NCBI GenBank assembly: GCA_009692005.1
Contig: SHZZ01000002.1
Span: 62,001 to 126,000, forward strand
Direction of reading: 5' to 3'
Source of the DNA: Gemmataceae bacterium
Lineage (GTDB): Bacteria; Planctomycetota; Planctomycetia; Gemmatales; Gemmataceae
DNA: 64,000 nt
The notes under the pieces are model-generated. The model saw nothing but the letters and a program-made list of their open reading frames with translations, made no database searches and was not told the origin of the DNA. The position numbers and the translations under genes are program-made. The number at the start of each line of letters is the position of its first letter. Position 1 is the stretch's first letter. Shown one piece after another: positions 19,609 through 28,855 of this stretch.

Positions 19609-20532
19609 ATGGCAAAAAAAATCATCATTGTTGGCGATCCAGGAATTGACGGAGCCTTTGCCGCCTCCTTGGCAATGCAATGCCCTAATCTCGATCTGGT
19701 GGGTTTCCTTCCCACGGGTGGAAATGTGACCCCCGAGCAGGCAACAACCAACACCCACCTTATAGTGGAGTATAATGATCCCCAAAAATGGCCTCGCATG
19801 GGATCGGCTTTGCAGGTCGAGTATGAAAGCGATGGCACCCGATTGCATGGGGCCAACGGATTGGGTGGCGTGGAGTTTCCCTCCGTCCGCCTACACCATC
19901 TCCATCCGGCTGACAAGGTGCTTTCTGAGTTAATCCGCGAATACCGACACGATGTAACGGTGATCCTAATGGGGCCGTGCACTTTGTTTGCCAGGATGTT
20001 GGAAAGGGATGCGGAAGCGGCGCGCATGGTGGACAAACTTGTCGTGCTGGGTGGGACCTGGCACGAACCAGGGAACGCTGGGCCGGTGACGGAGTTCCAT
20101 TTTCATTGCGATCCAGTCAGCGCTCGGGCCACCCTGGCCTGTGGCGCCCCGGTTTACCTTGTGCCTTTGGATGTGAGCAGGCGGCTGGCCTTCTCACCAA
20201 GTGAACTTTTACAGTTGCCTTCGCAAAAATCCCGCATCTCCAAGTTTCTCCGGCAAATTGTTGCCTATGGCATTGGCGCCACCGCTTCCTTGTATGGCAT
20301 CGAGGGGTTTCACCTGAAGGATGTACTTGGTTTATTCCCGGTCCTGGCGCCTGATTTGTTAAAAAGCCGGCAGGTGTCCGTGGATGTGGAAGTTTCGGGG
20401 GAATTGACCCGAGGGATGAGTGTGATCGATGTCCGCTGGGGGCCCAAAAGCGGCAAGCCGGTGGAAATGGTGGTGGATATTGACGAAGAGCCTATAAGGC
20501 AGGTCATCCACGGAATTTTGGAAAAAATTTAA
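19609..20532 (+). CDS. Nucleoside hydrolase family protein, atypical metal site
   Basis: 307 residues, fold of the inosine-uridine preferring nucleoside hydrolases. The N-terminal motif reads VGDPGIDGAFA where the family normally has a DxDPGxDDA pattern, so the first and last Asp of the calcium/ribose site are replaced by Val and Gly. Other family features persist: NGLGGVE, ILMGPCTLFA, a VVLGGTWHEPGN turn and a late HLKDVLGLFP segment with the expected Asp. It may hydrolyse N-ribosides with altered metal binding, or act only as a binding protein. It overlaps the convergent phosphatase gene by four bases. Confidence 0.75.
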   Translation: MAKKIIIVGDPGIDGAFAASLAMQCPNLDLVGFLPTGGNVTPEQATTNTHLIVEYNDPQKWPRMGSALQVEYESDGTRLHGANGLGGVEFPSVRLHHLHPADKVLSELIREYRHDVTVILMGPCTLFARMLERDAEAARMVDKLVVLGGTWHEPGNAGPVTEFHFHCDPVSARATLACGAPVYLVPLDVSRRLAFSPSELLQLPSQKSRISKFLRQIVAYGIGATASLYGIEGFHLKDVLGLFPVLAPDLLKSRQVSVDVEVSGELTRGMSVIDVRWGPKSGKPVEMVVDIDEEPIRQVIHGILEKI

Positions 20533-21023
20533 CCTCGGGCCTTCCATTGAGGAGTAATTAGCCACTCCAGCCTGCCATCTCCCGGCGAAACTTGGCCGGG
20601 AAAATCCAGCAAGGCCGCCCCGGCCTTATCCAAATGAATTGTTCCTTCTTTCAACCCGGTGAAATAACAAACCAGGCTGGCCATATCTGGCATATGGCCA
20701 AATAACGCCGCCAGAGTAAAGTTTCTCCCAGCCAAAAACCCGGATACTTCCGGGAAATTTCCCCCCGGAGAAAGGCAATCCAAAAGGATATGACATTCGC
20801 TTTTTTCGCTGATGGCAGGCACCGCCAGATGAGCGGTTTCTTTGGCCCTGGCCAGGGGGCTGGAAATCACCAGGTCGACCTTTAAGTCGAGGTTTTTCAG
20901 GCTTTTTCGCAGGCGTTTTCCCTGCTTCTTCCCCATTGCGGTTAGTGGGCGATCATGGTCGTTTAGGATTGTAATCCCGTTGACACCTTTAGCTTCCGCG
21001 TGTCGGACAAGGAGAATTTTCAT
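20529..21023 (-). CDS. SixA-like phosphohistidine phosphatase
   Basis: 164-residue histidine phosphatase superfamily protein. The RHAEA motif near the N-terminus (LLVRHAEAKG), SPLARAKETA and a later GHMPDMASL give the catalytic His/Arg set. Short members starting like this are SixA-type, removing phosphate from phosphohistidine in phosphorelay proteins, though some act on small molecules. It stands alone, convergent with the nucleoside hydrolase. Confidence 0.82.
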   Translation of the reverse strand: MKILLVRHAEAKGVNGITILNDHDRPLTAMGKKQGKRLRKSLKNLDLKVDLVISSPLARAKETAHLAVPAISEKSECHILLDCLSPGGNFPEVSGFLAGRNFTLAALFGHMPDMASLVCYFTGLKEGTIHLDKAGAALLDFPGQVSPGDGRLEWLITPQWKARG

Positions 21024-21166
21024 AGATCAACCTCAGCCTGGGTGGAATGTTTCCCTGGGAGAAAAAGCCAGGAAGGTTAACCCGATTATGGGCGTTACCT
21101 TTCTTCCTTACATATAATTCCAGTTTCTTTTGACGATTTCCACTTGGAATTGGCGGACAGCTTTAA

Positions 21167-22984
21167 ATGCAACGAAACGATATCAGAAATATTGCCATTA
21201 TTGCCCATGTCGATCATGGTAAAACCACCTTGGTGGACCAAATGATGAGGCAGTCGGGATTGTTCCGTGAAAGCGAATTGCGCGGGGAAAGAATTCTCGA
21301 TTCCAATGATTTGGAAAGAGAGCGTGGCATTACCATCCTGGCCAAAAATATTGCCTTGAAAATTGCCGGAACAAAAATCAATTTGATCGATACCCCGGGT
21401 CACGCGGATTTCGGCGGGGAAGTTGAGCGGGTATTAAAAATGGCCGATGGCGCGCTGCTGCTCGTGGATGCCGCCGAAGGGGTCATGCCGCAGACTAGGT
21501 TCGTCCTCCGCAAGGCCTTTGCCTGCGGCTTGCGGCCCATCGTGGTAATCAACAAAATCGACCGGCCGGACGCCCGGGTTACCGAAGTGCTTAATGGCGT
21601 GTTCGACTTGTTTGTCGAATTGGAGGCGGACGAAAAGACGCTGGATTTTCCAACTATCTACGCCTCGGGGCGAGAAGGGATCTCCACCGATGACTTGTCC
21701 AAGCCGGCAAAAGATTTAGTACCTTTGTTCGATGCCATAATGAAATATGTGCCAGGGCCAGAGGGGAATACCAATTTGCCCTTGCAAATGCTGGTGGTGA
21801 CGCTCGGATTCAGCGAGTTTCTTGGGCGAATTGCCATCGGCCGGGTTTTTGCCGGGAAAATTAAAAAGAACCAGCGGATTTCCCACATGCGCCACGATGG
21901 CACCCGCACCGCAGAAAACATTTCGCAACTGTTTTCCTTCGACCGGCTTGGCCGGGTGGAAACTAATGAAGTTGAGGCCGGGGATATCTGCGCCGTTGTT
22001 GGGTTGGAAAAAGTGGAAATTGGCGATACCCTGGCTGATTTGGATAATCCCGTGGCTCTGCCCCCGATTAAGGTGGATGAGCCAACTTTGAGCATGGTTT
22101 TTCGCATCAATGATTCCCCCTTTGTGGGCCAAGCGGGGTCGTATGTAACCAGCCGGCAGTTGCGTGAAAGGTTGAACAAGGAACTCGAATCCAATGTGGC
22201 GCTGCGAGTTACTCCTGATGAAAAAAAGAAAGATGAATTTCATGTCTCTGGCCGGGGATTATTGCACCTTTCGGTCCTCTTGGAAAATATGCGGCGCGAA
22301 GGGTTTGAGCTGTCCGTGGGCAAGCCCCGGGTGGTTTCTCGCCTTGTGAATGGCCAGGTAATGGAACCGGTTGAATATTTGGTGATTGAAACACCGCCCA
22401 GTTCGGTCGGCGCCGTCATGGAGCTGGTGGGCAACCGCCGTGGGGAATGCACCAAAATGGATGGCCGGGGCACCATGACTCACATGGAGTTTTTGATCCC
22501 GGCGCGCGGGTTAATTGGTCTGCGCACTCGCCTCATGAACGCGACCAGCGGCGAGGCCATTGTTCATCACAACTTTTACGATTACCAACCAATCAAGGGT
22601 GGAATCCCGCATCGGTTAAATGGCGTCCTGATTTCCGTTGATACTGGACGAGCCACACCCTTTGCCATGGACAACCTCCAAAACCGCGGCACCTTATTTA
22701 TTCCCATTGGGGAAGAGGTTTATGAGGGGCAAATTATCGGGGAACATTGCCGCGATAATGATTTGCCCGTCAATGTCTGTCGGGAAAAGAAGCTGACCAA
22801 TGTCCGTGCCGCCGGGTCCGATAAGTCGATCATTATCAAGCCACCCAGGACATTAACCCTGGAATTGGCGTTGGAATATATTGAGGACGATGAGCTGGTG
22901 GAAGTCACCCCTAAAGCAATCCGCTTGCGGAAGCTTTACCTCAAGGAAAATGACCGGAAAAAGCAGGCCCGCCTGGCCCAATAA
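21167..22984 (+). CDS. typA: Ribosome-binding GTPase TypA/BipA
   Basis: 605-residue translational GTPase. G1 AHVDHGKTTLVD, G2 region with RERGITILAKN, G3 DTPGHADFGGE, G4 NKIDRPDA, followed by EF-G-like domains and the BipA-specific C-terminal region (e.g. VNVCREKKLTNVRAAGSDK). TypA binds the 70S ribosome and helps 50S assembly and growth at low temperature or under stress. Length and motifs are typical. It is the only gene of its transcription unit. Confidence 0.96.
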   Translation: MQRNDIRNIAIIAHVDHGKTTLVDQMMRQSGLFRESELRGERILDSNDLERERGITILAKNIALKIAGTKINLIDTPGHADFGGEVERVLKMADGALLLVDAAEGVMPQTRFVLRKAFACGLRPIVVINKIDRPDARVTEVLNGVFDLFVELEADEKTLDFPTIYASGREGISTDDLSKPAKDLVPLFDAIMKYVPGPEGNTNLPLQMLVVTLGFSEFLGRIAIGRVFAGKIKKNQRISHMRHDGTRTAENISQLFSFDRLGRVETNEVEAGDICAVVGLEKVEIGDTLADLDNPVALPPIKVDEPTLSMVFRINDSPFVGQAGSYVTSRQLRERLNKELESNVALRVTPDEKKKDEFHVSGRGLLHLSVLLENMRREGFELSVGKPRVVSRLVNGQVMEPVEYLVIETPPSSVGAVMELVGNRRGECTKMDGRGTMTHMEFLIPARGLIGLRTRLMNATSGEAIVHHNFYDYQPIKGGIPHRLNGVLISVDTGRATPFAMDNLQNRGTLFIPIGEEVYEGQIIGEHCRDNDLPVNVCREKKLTNVRAAGSDKSIIIKPPRTLTLELALEYIEDDELVEVTPKAIRLRKLYLKENDRKKQARLAQ

Positions 22985-23012
22985 TGCGGCGGCCTAGTCT
23001 GAAGTGTTGACC

Positions 23013-23035
23013 CCACCCTGGCAATTTCAGGGTGG
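23013..23035. terminator. Hairpin between typA and the convergent hydrolase gene
   Basis: Perfect 8-bp stem CCACCCTG/CAGGGTGG with a 7-base loop, 28 bases after typA. No T-run follows directly. A second short stem (CCCCT-GCA-AGGGG, 23074-23086) precedes TTATTTTT, so termination of typA could use either. It may also serve the opposite strand. Confidence 0.4.
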
Positions 23036-23090
23036 AATGCCCAATAAGAGTTCCTGAATTCAAATATTTGATGCCCCTGCAAGGGGGCCC

Positions 23091-24083
23091 TTATTTTTCT
23101 GGCGGCGCTTTCTTCATGTGGTCGGCAATGTGGTTGACCACCTCGAGGAAATACCAGGCAGCGGTATAGTGGCCGCAATTATACCAGTGGATTTCTTGCT
23201 TCCCCGCAGCTTCCCAAAGCGCTTCAGCCATCGAAGCTGGCACGATATCATCCTTGCGCCCGGCGAATTGCAAAAGTTGTTTGCCTTTCAAATTTTCCGC
23301 CCGGGTCAAGGGATCCACCGGCGATAGCATTTGTTTGACCTGGTTTCTCGATCCGCCGAACAGGACAAACGCTCCGCTCAATGCCTTGGCATAGGGATGG
23401 TCGAAATAACCATCGACCAGGCCAGCGCCGCCCAACAGCACAACGACTTTGGAAACCTTCGGTTCCATTTCCGCCGATAGAGCCCCTATCATGCTTCCCA
23501 GGCTGGTTCCTGTTATGCCAAGCCGGGTGGGGTCGACTTCCTTTCGTTGCTCAAGCCAGGCCACTGCGGCGCGAACATCCAAAACCGTTTGGCGGATTGC
23601 CAGGAAGGTGTGGTTCAAGTCCGGTGAGAGAAGCCGCAGCTTGGAGTTAGGGGGCCGACGGGGCCCATAATAGGCCATTTGAATGAAGAGCGCGGCTACT
23701 CCACGAGACGCAAGGTGGGTGGCCACCATGCGTGATAAGGCTTGATTTCCCCCGGTGATGTCGAGAACGACCGTGGCGGGCGCGTTTTTTGCCCCAGGTG
23801 GAAGGTAGTATTCCCCGTGAACCAAGTTGTTTACTTCATGTTTGCTTTTGAAAGGTGATTGGAATTGCAAGTGGTAGACCTCCACCTGGGAAACTTCCAA
23901 TTTATATTTCGGAAAGAGTTTGTAATTGAGAGTTTGCGGGTCAAGGTGATATTGCTTTGGAATTCCCGGTTCGGGATTGGCATTTCCTACCTTGAAAATG
24001 CCCTCGGAGGAAAGGTCTTTTCCTGGCGCTTGAACCGGGGCTAGTAAAAACACGAACAAGGCCGCAAAGAGAGATCCTCGAAG
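23091..24083 (-). CDS. Secreted alpha/beta hydrolase
   Basis: About 330 residues with a signal peptide (MLRGSLFAALFVFLLAPVQA) and an alpha/beta hydrolase fold. The nucleophile elbow is GTSLGS, a GGNQALSRM oxyanion-like segment precedes it, and an Asp and a late His (YNCGHYTAA) can complete the triad. It looks like the acetyl-xylan-esterase/dienelactone-hydrolase-like exported hydrolases common in planctomycetes. I use ATG 24083, which has GAGGTG upstream and begins the signal peptide; a TTG at 24116 overlaps the end of carA. It is probably co-transcribed after carA. Confidence 0.78.
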   Translation of the reverse strand, partial: LRGSLFAALFVFLLAPVQAPGKDLSSEGIFKVGNANPEPGIPKQYHLDPQTLNYKLFPKYKLEVSQVEVYHLQFQSPFKSKHEVNNLVHGEYYLPPGAKNAPATVVLDITGGNQALSRMVATHLASRGVAALFIQMAYYGPRRPPNSKLRLLSPDLNHTFLAIRQTVLDVRAAVAWLEQRKEVDPTRLGITGTSLGSMIGALSAEMEPKVSKVVVLLGGAGLVDGYFDHPYAKALSGAFVLFGGSRNQVKQMLSPVDPLTRAENLKGKQLLQFAGRKDDIVPASMAEALWEAAGKQEIHWYNCGHYTAAWYFLEVVNHIADHMKKAPPEK

Positions 24084-24112
24084 CATGGGGAGGCACCTCA
24101 ATGGGAAATAAT

Positions 24113-25219
24113 TCAACCCATCATATCACGGAATTGTTCAAAAAGGTATCCACTATCATGAGGGCCTGCGGAGGATTCCGGATGGTACTGAACGCTAATG
24201 ACTGGTTTTTTCCGGTGCCGCATCCCTTCCAGCGTGTTGTCGTTCAAATTCACATGGGTTGGTTCCAGGTCGGTCGGCAGGTCCTGGGTGGCGACTGCAA
24301 AACCGTGGTTTTGTGTGGTGATTTCCACTTTTTTGGTCTTAATGTTTAAAACCGGGTGGTTCGCTCCCCGGTGGCCGAATTTCAATTTGAAGGTGCTGGC
24401 GCCACACGCCAGACCAAGCAACTGGTGCCCAAGGCAAATGCCGAAGATCGGTTTTTTTTCAATCAATTCTTTTAGAGTTTGAATCCCATAGGTGACGGCG
24501 GCCGGGTCGCCTGGCCCATTGGAAATAAAAATCCCATCCGGATTTTGCGCCAGGATTTCGCTCGCACTGGCATTTCCAGGCATCACTGTCACCTTGCATC
24601 CGATCCTCACCAGGCAGCGCAGGATGTTTTGTTTCATCCCGAAATCCAGCGCTACCACATGGTGGGTTGGCTTCTTTTCCGGAATGTAGTGAACCAGTTC
24701 ATTAGTGAATCCAAGGTCCCAGGCATACATCTTTACGGGCATGACGGCCTTGGCCAGATCCAAGCCTTCCATCGATGGCGAGTCGAGGGCTTGCCGTATT
24801 AGCTTTTGATCATCACATTCGCCGCAGGCAAGGGTTCCACGCATGGCCCCACGAATTCGTAAACGGCGAACCAAGGCCCGAGTATCGATCCCTTCAATAC
24901 CGGGAATTCCCGCTTTTTCCAAATAGTGATTTAAATCCCCGGTGGCCCGGAAGTTGCTACTCAATTGCGACAATTCTCGGACAATAAACCCCTCAACCTG
25001 CGGCTTGTCGGATTCCGCATCATCCTGGTTAATTCCATAATTGCCTATCTGGGGATAAGTCATGGCGACGATTTGACCCTTGTAGGAGGGGTCGGTGAGG
25101 ATTTCCTGGTATCCGGTCATGCTGGTGTTAAAAACGACTTCACCCTGGGAAACCACCTTAGCGCCAAAGGCCTTGCCGGTGAAAACTGTTCCGTCTTCCA
25201 GAGCTAATTTTGCCAGCAT
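24113..25219 (-). CDS. carA: Carbamoyl-phosphate synthase small subunit
   Basis: 368-residue CarA, the glutaminase that feeds ammonia to CarB. The N-terminal domain has GEVVFNTSMTGYQE; the C-terminal class I amidotransferase has FISNGPGDP, nucleophile GICLGHQLLG, and the His/Glu pair in QYHPESSAGP. The open frame extends 31 residues further, but AAAGGA precedes the ATG at 25219 and family alignment begins there. It lies apart from carB. Confidence 0.96.
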   Translation of the reverse strand: MLAKLALEDGTVFTGKAFGAKVVSQGEVVFNTSMTGYQEILTDPSYKGQIVAMTYPQIGNYGINQDDAESDKPQVEGFIVRELSQLSSNFRATGDLNHYLEKAGIPGIEGIDTRALVRRLRIRGAMRGTLACGECDDQKLIRQALDSPSMEGLDLAKAVMPVKMYAWDLGFTNELVHYIPEKKPTHHVVALDFGMKQNILRCLVRIGCKVTVMPGNASASEILAQNPDGIFISNGPGDPAAVTYGIQTLKELIEKKPIFGICLGHQLLGLACGASTFKLKFGHRGANHPVLNIKTKKVEITTQNHGFAVATQDLPTDLEPTHVNLNDNTLEGMRHRKKPVISVQYHPESSAGPHDSGYLFEQFRDMMG

Positions 25220-25318
25220 GAAAATTCCTTTTCTCCAGAACCAAGGTCGACGAATTATTTTTATGGTATGCAGGCGCGGGAATAAAGGGGGGAAATTCCC
25301 AACTTCAGCCATTCCGTA

Positions 25319-25927
25319 TTAATATTTCTTTCCCGAAATATCGTTCGTCAGCGGAATATCCAAAAGCTCCAAGTTTTGCCGCAAACTTTCCAAGGGCAAT
25401 CCGATTACATTGGTCAAACTCCCCTGGACCAAGCGCACATAAGGATCATTCTTTTCCTGAATTGCGTAAGAACCGGAGTGGTTTTTCCATTCCCTGGTGG
25501 CGAGATATTCCTCGATATCCCCCGCCGAGAGGGCCCGGAATTCGACAATGGACTGTTCTTGCCAACATAATTGGAGGCCGTTGGGTTGCTTCCATAAGAC
25601 GATTCCGGTCCAAAGTTCATGGCGCCGGCCAGCCATTGTTTCCAGCATGGCAAAGGCATCTTGCCGGGATTTGGGTTTTAAAAGCGGGGATCCATTCAGC
25701 CATCCAATGGTGTCAGCGGCTATGATCAACCCCTGGGTTACTCTATTGGCCACTTCCCGGGCTTTAAGCCAGGAAGCCAGGGAAACCAAATCACGCGGGT
25801 GGCTAAACCCTTCCTCAGGTTCCTTGGCATTGGAAGGCACGATTTCAAAATCAGCCAGGATCCGCCGAAGTAATTCCGCTCTGGCAGGCGAGGCGCTGGC
25901 CAGGATTATTGGGTTTTTGATTTCCAT
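25319..25927 (-). CDS. maf: Maf-like nucleotide pyrophosphatase
   Basis: About 202 residues. Family hallmarks are the N-terminal LASASPARAELLRR, the central AADTIGWLNG and the later GSYAIQEKNDPYV and NVIGLPL segments. Maf proteins hydrolyse non-canonical or bulk NTPs to NMPs (dTTP/UTP or modified bases) and are linked to septum control and house-cleaning. The first gene position is inside the 3' end of the heptosyltransferase gene (22-base overlap), indicating coupling. Confidence 0.9.
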   Translation of the reverse strand: MEIKNPIILASASPARAELLRRILADFEIVPSNAKEPEEGFSHPRDLVSLASWLKAREVANRVTQGLIIAADTIGWLNGSPLLKPKSRQDAFAMLETMAGRRHELWTGIVLWKQPNGLQLCWQEQSIVEFRALSAGDIEEYLATREWKNHSGSYAIQEKNDPYVRLVQGSLTNVIGLPLESLRQNLELLDIPLTNDISGKKY

Positions 25928-26979
25928 TGGTTCAATTCGTTTTCCAGGGTGGGCCAAAGGCGATCGGGAACCAGTTCATCCAGACAAATCATTTTTGGGC
26001 ATGTTTTCAAATAACTCCCACGGCAGGAAACAGTGGTTTGTATCGCATTTTTCAATTGTCCAAAGGGGCCATTCCATTCCGGCCGGGTGCAAAGAAAGGG
26101 GGAGATAACTGGAATATGCTGGCAGACGGCGATGTGCATCGGCCCGGTGTCATTGGAAACCAGGAGGTCTAACTGGGATACCCAGGCGACTAAATCACCC
26201 AGCGAAGTTTTGCCGGTCATATCTGCGCAAGGCGCTTCTTTGGGCAAATTCTTTTGAATTTCCCCGGCGATTTCCGAATCTTCTTTGCCGCCTAGAAAAA
26301 CTACTGTCCCTCCGTGAGTCTGCATGGCTTTTGTAAACAGTGAGGAAAAATAATTCGGCGGCCATCGTTTGGTATGCCAGCGGGCCCCAGGGGCGCAGCC
26401 CATCCAGGGCTTGGGAAATGCTCCAAGTTGCTGGCGTACTCTTGCCAGAGAATCATCCGCCGGTTGCATTGGGGCGTCGGGGATGATTTCGCCGCAACCA
26501 AAAAACCTTGCAACTTCCCAGTATCTTTCCACGGCGTGCATTTTACCCGGCCTGAGGTACTTGACGCGGTGGGAATAAAAATAACGCGATCCCTCCCGGC
26601 AATCTTCCAGGCCAACGCGGAATTTTGCCCCGGATAATCCAGCCATTAAGCCAGTCCTAAATAGGCCCTGCAAATCAATGGTCAAGCACGGTTTGAATTT
26701 CCGGATCTGGCCAATCAGGAAAAAAAAGGTTTTCAATCCCCCGAGTTTGGTCTGATGCCATTCACCTCGGTCGAAGGGGATTAGCTGGTCGATATCCGGG
26801 TGTTGTTCCAGCAGCGGTTGATAGGCTTTGTTGATGACCCAGGCGATTTTGGCGTGGGGGAAACGATGCCGTATTCCTTTGAGAAAAGGGAGGCTATTGA
26901 CAATATCGCCAATGGCGCTGGGTTTAATTATCAGAATTCTATCAGGGCTATTCTGGCCAGGCGGAAATAGATTTGCCAT
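25906..26979 (-). CDS. GT9 heptosyltransferase-like glycosyltransferase
   Basis: 357-residue glycosyltransferase family 9 protein. ILIIKPSAIGDIVNSLPFLK at the N-terminus and the donor-binding region with GCAPGARWHTKRWP, FLGGKEDSEIA, and DLLVSNDTGPMHIA are diagnostic. GT9 enzymes add heptose to lipid A-core in Gram-negative bacteria; in a planctomycete it would support LPS core synthesis or another glycan. It overlaps maf downstream. Exact acceptor is not predictable. Confidence 0.87.
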   Translation of the reverse strand: MANLFPPGQNSPDRILIIKPSAIGDIVNSLPFLKGIRHRFPHAKIAWVINKAYQPLLEQHPDIDQLIPFDRGEWHQTKLGGLKTFFFLIGQIRKFKPCLTIDLQGLFRTGLMAGLSGAKFRVGLEDCREGSRYFYSHRVKYLRPGKMHAVERYWEVARFFGCGEIIPDAPMQPADDSLARVRQQLGAFPKPWMGCAPGARWHTKRWPPNYFSSLFTKAMQTHGGTVVFLGGKEDSEIAGEIQKNLPKEAPCADMTGKTSLGDLVAWVSQLDLLVSNDTGPMHIAVCQHIPVISPFLCTRPEWNGPFGQLKNAIQTTVSCRGSYLKTCPKMICLDELVPDRLWPTLENELNQWKSKTQ

Positions 26980-27024
26980 CGAGGGAACCAGAGAATTCCA
27001 TTTCTTGTTAATACCCAGCTTGTT

Positions 27025-28827
27025 TTATTCCTTTTTAATTTCCAATTCAAAGAATTTTTGCACCCGTTGGATTTGCGTGTCCAGGATATCCAAAGCTTTT
27101 TGCTTGACTTCGCTGGTGGCTTTTTCCCCCGTTCCCGTGTCATTCTCCCATTTGAGCAGTAATTCCCTGGCGTTCCGCAGGAAAATCGCAGGCCCGGCCA
27201 AATCCTTTTCCTGAACGCAAGTGTCAAGATGGGAAATCAGCATGGAAGAGTTTTCCCCCAGGCGGGCCATGCTGGTATTTTTGAATTGCTCCAAAAAAAA
27301 CTGACGGGCCAATTGAACCTGGGCGCTCTTTCCTTCCCAGATATTCCGGTAATTGGCCAGGTTCTTTTTAACCAACGCATCTGGCTGGCTGAGAGCGGCA
27401 AGGATGGCAATGGCCTTGGGAAATTCTCCTTCACGGGCAAGCTGTCTCGCCTCTGCCAGTTTCAAGGTGTTATCTTCTTGAATAGTTTCCGAAATTTCCA
27501 ACTCTCCGACATGCAAAACAAAGCGGTGGAGTTCTTCCAGAAACAGGTTGGCGTTTTGGATTTTTTTCAAGCCGGTCAGGCATTCCGCCGAAGTTTGAAC
27601 TTCAGGGAATTGCTCCTTTAACAGGCTTATTTCTTGTGATAACCGGTTGCGTCGGTCGGTGGAAAACTGATGGAATTTCTTGGCTTTTCGGGCCTTGGCA
27701 ATTAGTTCATCCCGAGTCAGGGCCGGTTGGTTGATTTCTCTAAAGGCGGCGCGCAAAAAACCAAGATGATCATCCAATTCGGCTTTCCATGTCGCCAGTT
27801 GATTTTCATAAGCCGGCGCCGGGGTCCAACGCAGGGCAATTGTGTCCTTCTTTTCATTCAGGGCGAAAAAAGGGAATTGTCCCAGCACCCGGTTTTCCTT
27901 GGAAACTTCGACAAAAACTACTCCCTGGGTTTCGCGAGTGAATTTGGATTCCGCAGTGAATGCCCCTGTGGGGCTGGTTTGTCCGTGAAATAACAAAGGC
28001 CCTTCAAAGCCCTTTTTATGGAGTCTGATTTCCATCGGGAAATAGGTTCCCGCGCCTTGGCTGTTTCCATCGCGAATATCCAACTGGAAATTGATGGGAA
28101 ATCCCCCTCTGGGAATCCTCATAACTTCGAGTTCGTCCAGGGCAGGAACGGCAATCCCCGCTAAGAGTTTGCCGCTAAATTTCCAGGAACCTTCCTGGAA
28201 AGCGATTTCTCCCACTTCGACCACAAGTTTCTTGTAAACGGGAATTGCCGACTCACGGGACCGACGGAATACCAGTAAATAATCGCCAGGGTTCACCAGT
28301 ACTTTTTCTTGTCTGGCGGCCAATCCGGCTTTCAAGACCCCTTTAACCTTCTCCCCTTCCCCTTTTTCCAAGATTTTCCCCCGGGTACCAAACATATCAA
28401 CTATCAGTCTGGTGGCTTCAGGAACTATTTGTTCCGGAGTTGCAACCTTGGCCGATTGCGGGAGAAAGAGAATTCCCCCCACCTGGTCGGCAACCTGAAT
28501 AGTTAAGGAAAATCCCCTGGCTTCCGATTGAATTGAAATGAAAAACACTTTATCAAAGGTAGCGCCCGGTTTTTGAATTCTTGTGGCAAATTCCGTCGCC
28601 AATAGGATTTCATGTTGTTTTACCTGGACAAGTCCGTCCAACCCTTCTTGAAGCTGGCTTTCCAAAGACTTTGAAAGTAAATCCTGGCGTAAGGCGGAAA
28701 GTGGCGGTTGGCCGGAAAAAGTGCATACCAGGGAAACCGAATAAGGATTCCGGTCCGTCAACGATGAGGCGGTTGCGCTTGACCCCGGCAAGAGAAATAA
28801 ACTGAAAGCAAGTATCGCATTGCGCAT
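27025..28827 (-). CDS. Large secreted protein of unknown function
   Basis: 600 residues starting with a signal peptide (MRNAILAFSLFLLPGSSATA). The middle part looks beta-rich (about residues 60-330, with several Gly/Phe-bearing strands); the C-terminal 260 residues are mostly amphipathic helix with Lys/Glu/Leu repeats. No enzyme motif is visible. It lies between the heptosyltransferase and aroA genes, all on the minus strand, with 28 bases to aroA, so it may be part of their transcript. Family not recognised. Confidence 0.7.
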   Translation of the reverse strand: MRNAILAFSLFLLPGSSATASSLTDRNPYSVSLVCTFSGQPPLSALRQDLLSKSLESQLQEGLDGLVQVKQHEILLATEFATRIQKPGATFDKVFFISIQSEARGFSLTIQVADQVGGILFLPQSAKVATPEQIVPEATRLIVDMFGTRGKILEKGEGEKVKGVLKAGLAARQEKVLVNPGDYLLVFRRSRESAIPVYKKLVVEVGEIAFQEGSWKFSGKLLAGIAVPALDELEVMRIPRGGFPINFQLDIRDGNSQGAGTYFPMEIRLHKKGFEGPLLFHGQTSPTGAFTAESKFTRETQGVVFVEVSKENRVLGQFPFFALNEKKDTIALRWTPAPAYENQLATWKAELDDHLGFLRAAFREINQPALTRDELIAKARKAKKFHQFSTDRRNRLSQEISLLKEQFPEVQTSAECLTGLKKIQNANLFLEELHRFVLHVGELEISETIQEDNTLKLAEARQLAREGEFPKAIAILAALSQPDALVKKNLANYRNIWEGKSAQVQLARQFFLEQFKNTSMARLGENSSMLISHLDTCVQEKDLAGPAIFLRNARELLLKWENDTGTGEKATSEVKQKALDILDTQIQRVQKFFELEIKKE

Positions 28828-28855
28828 GGCAATTTAACCCCAGGGTTCATGCCGA

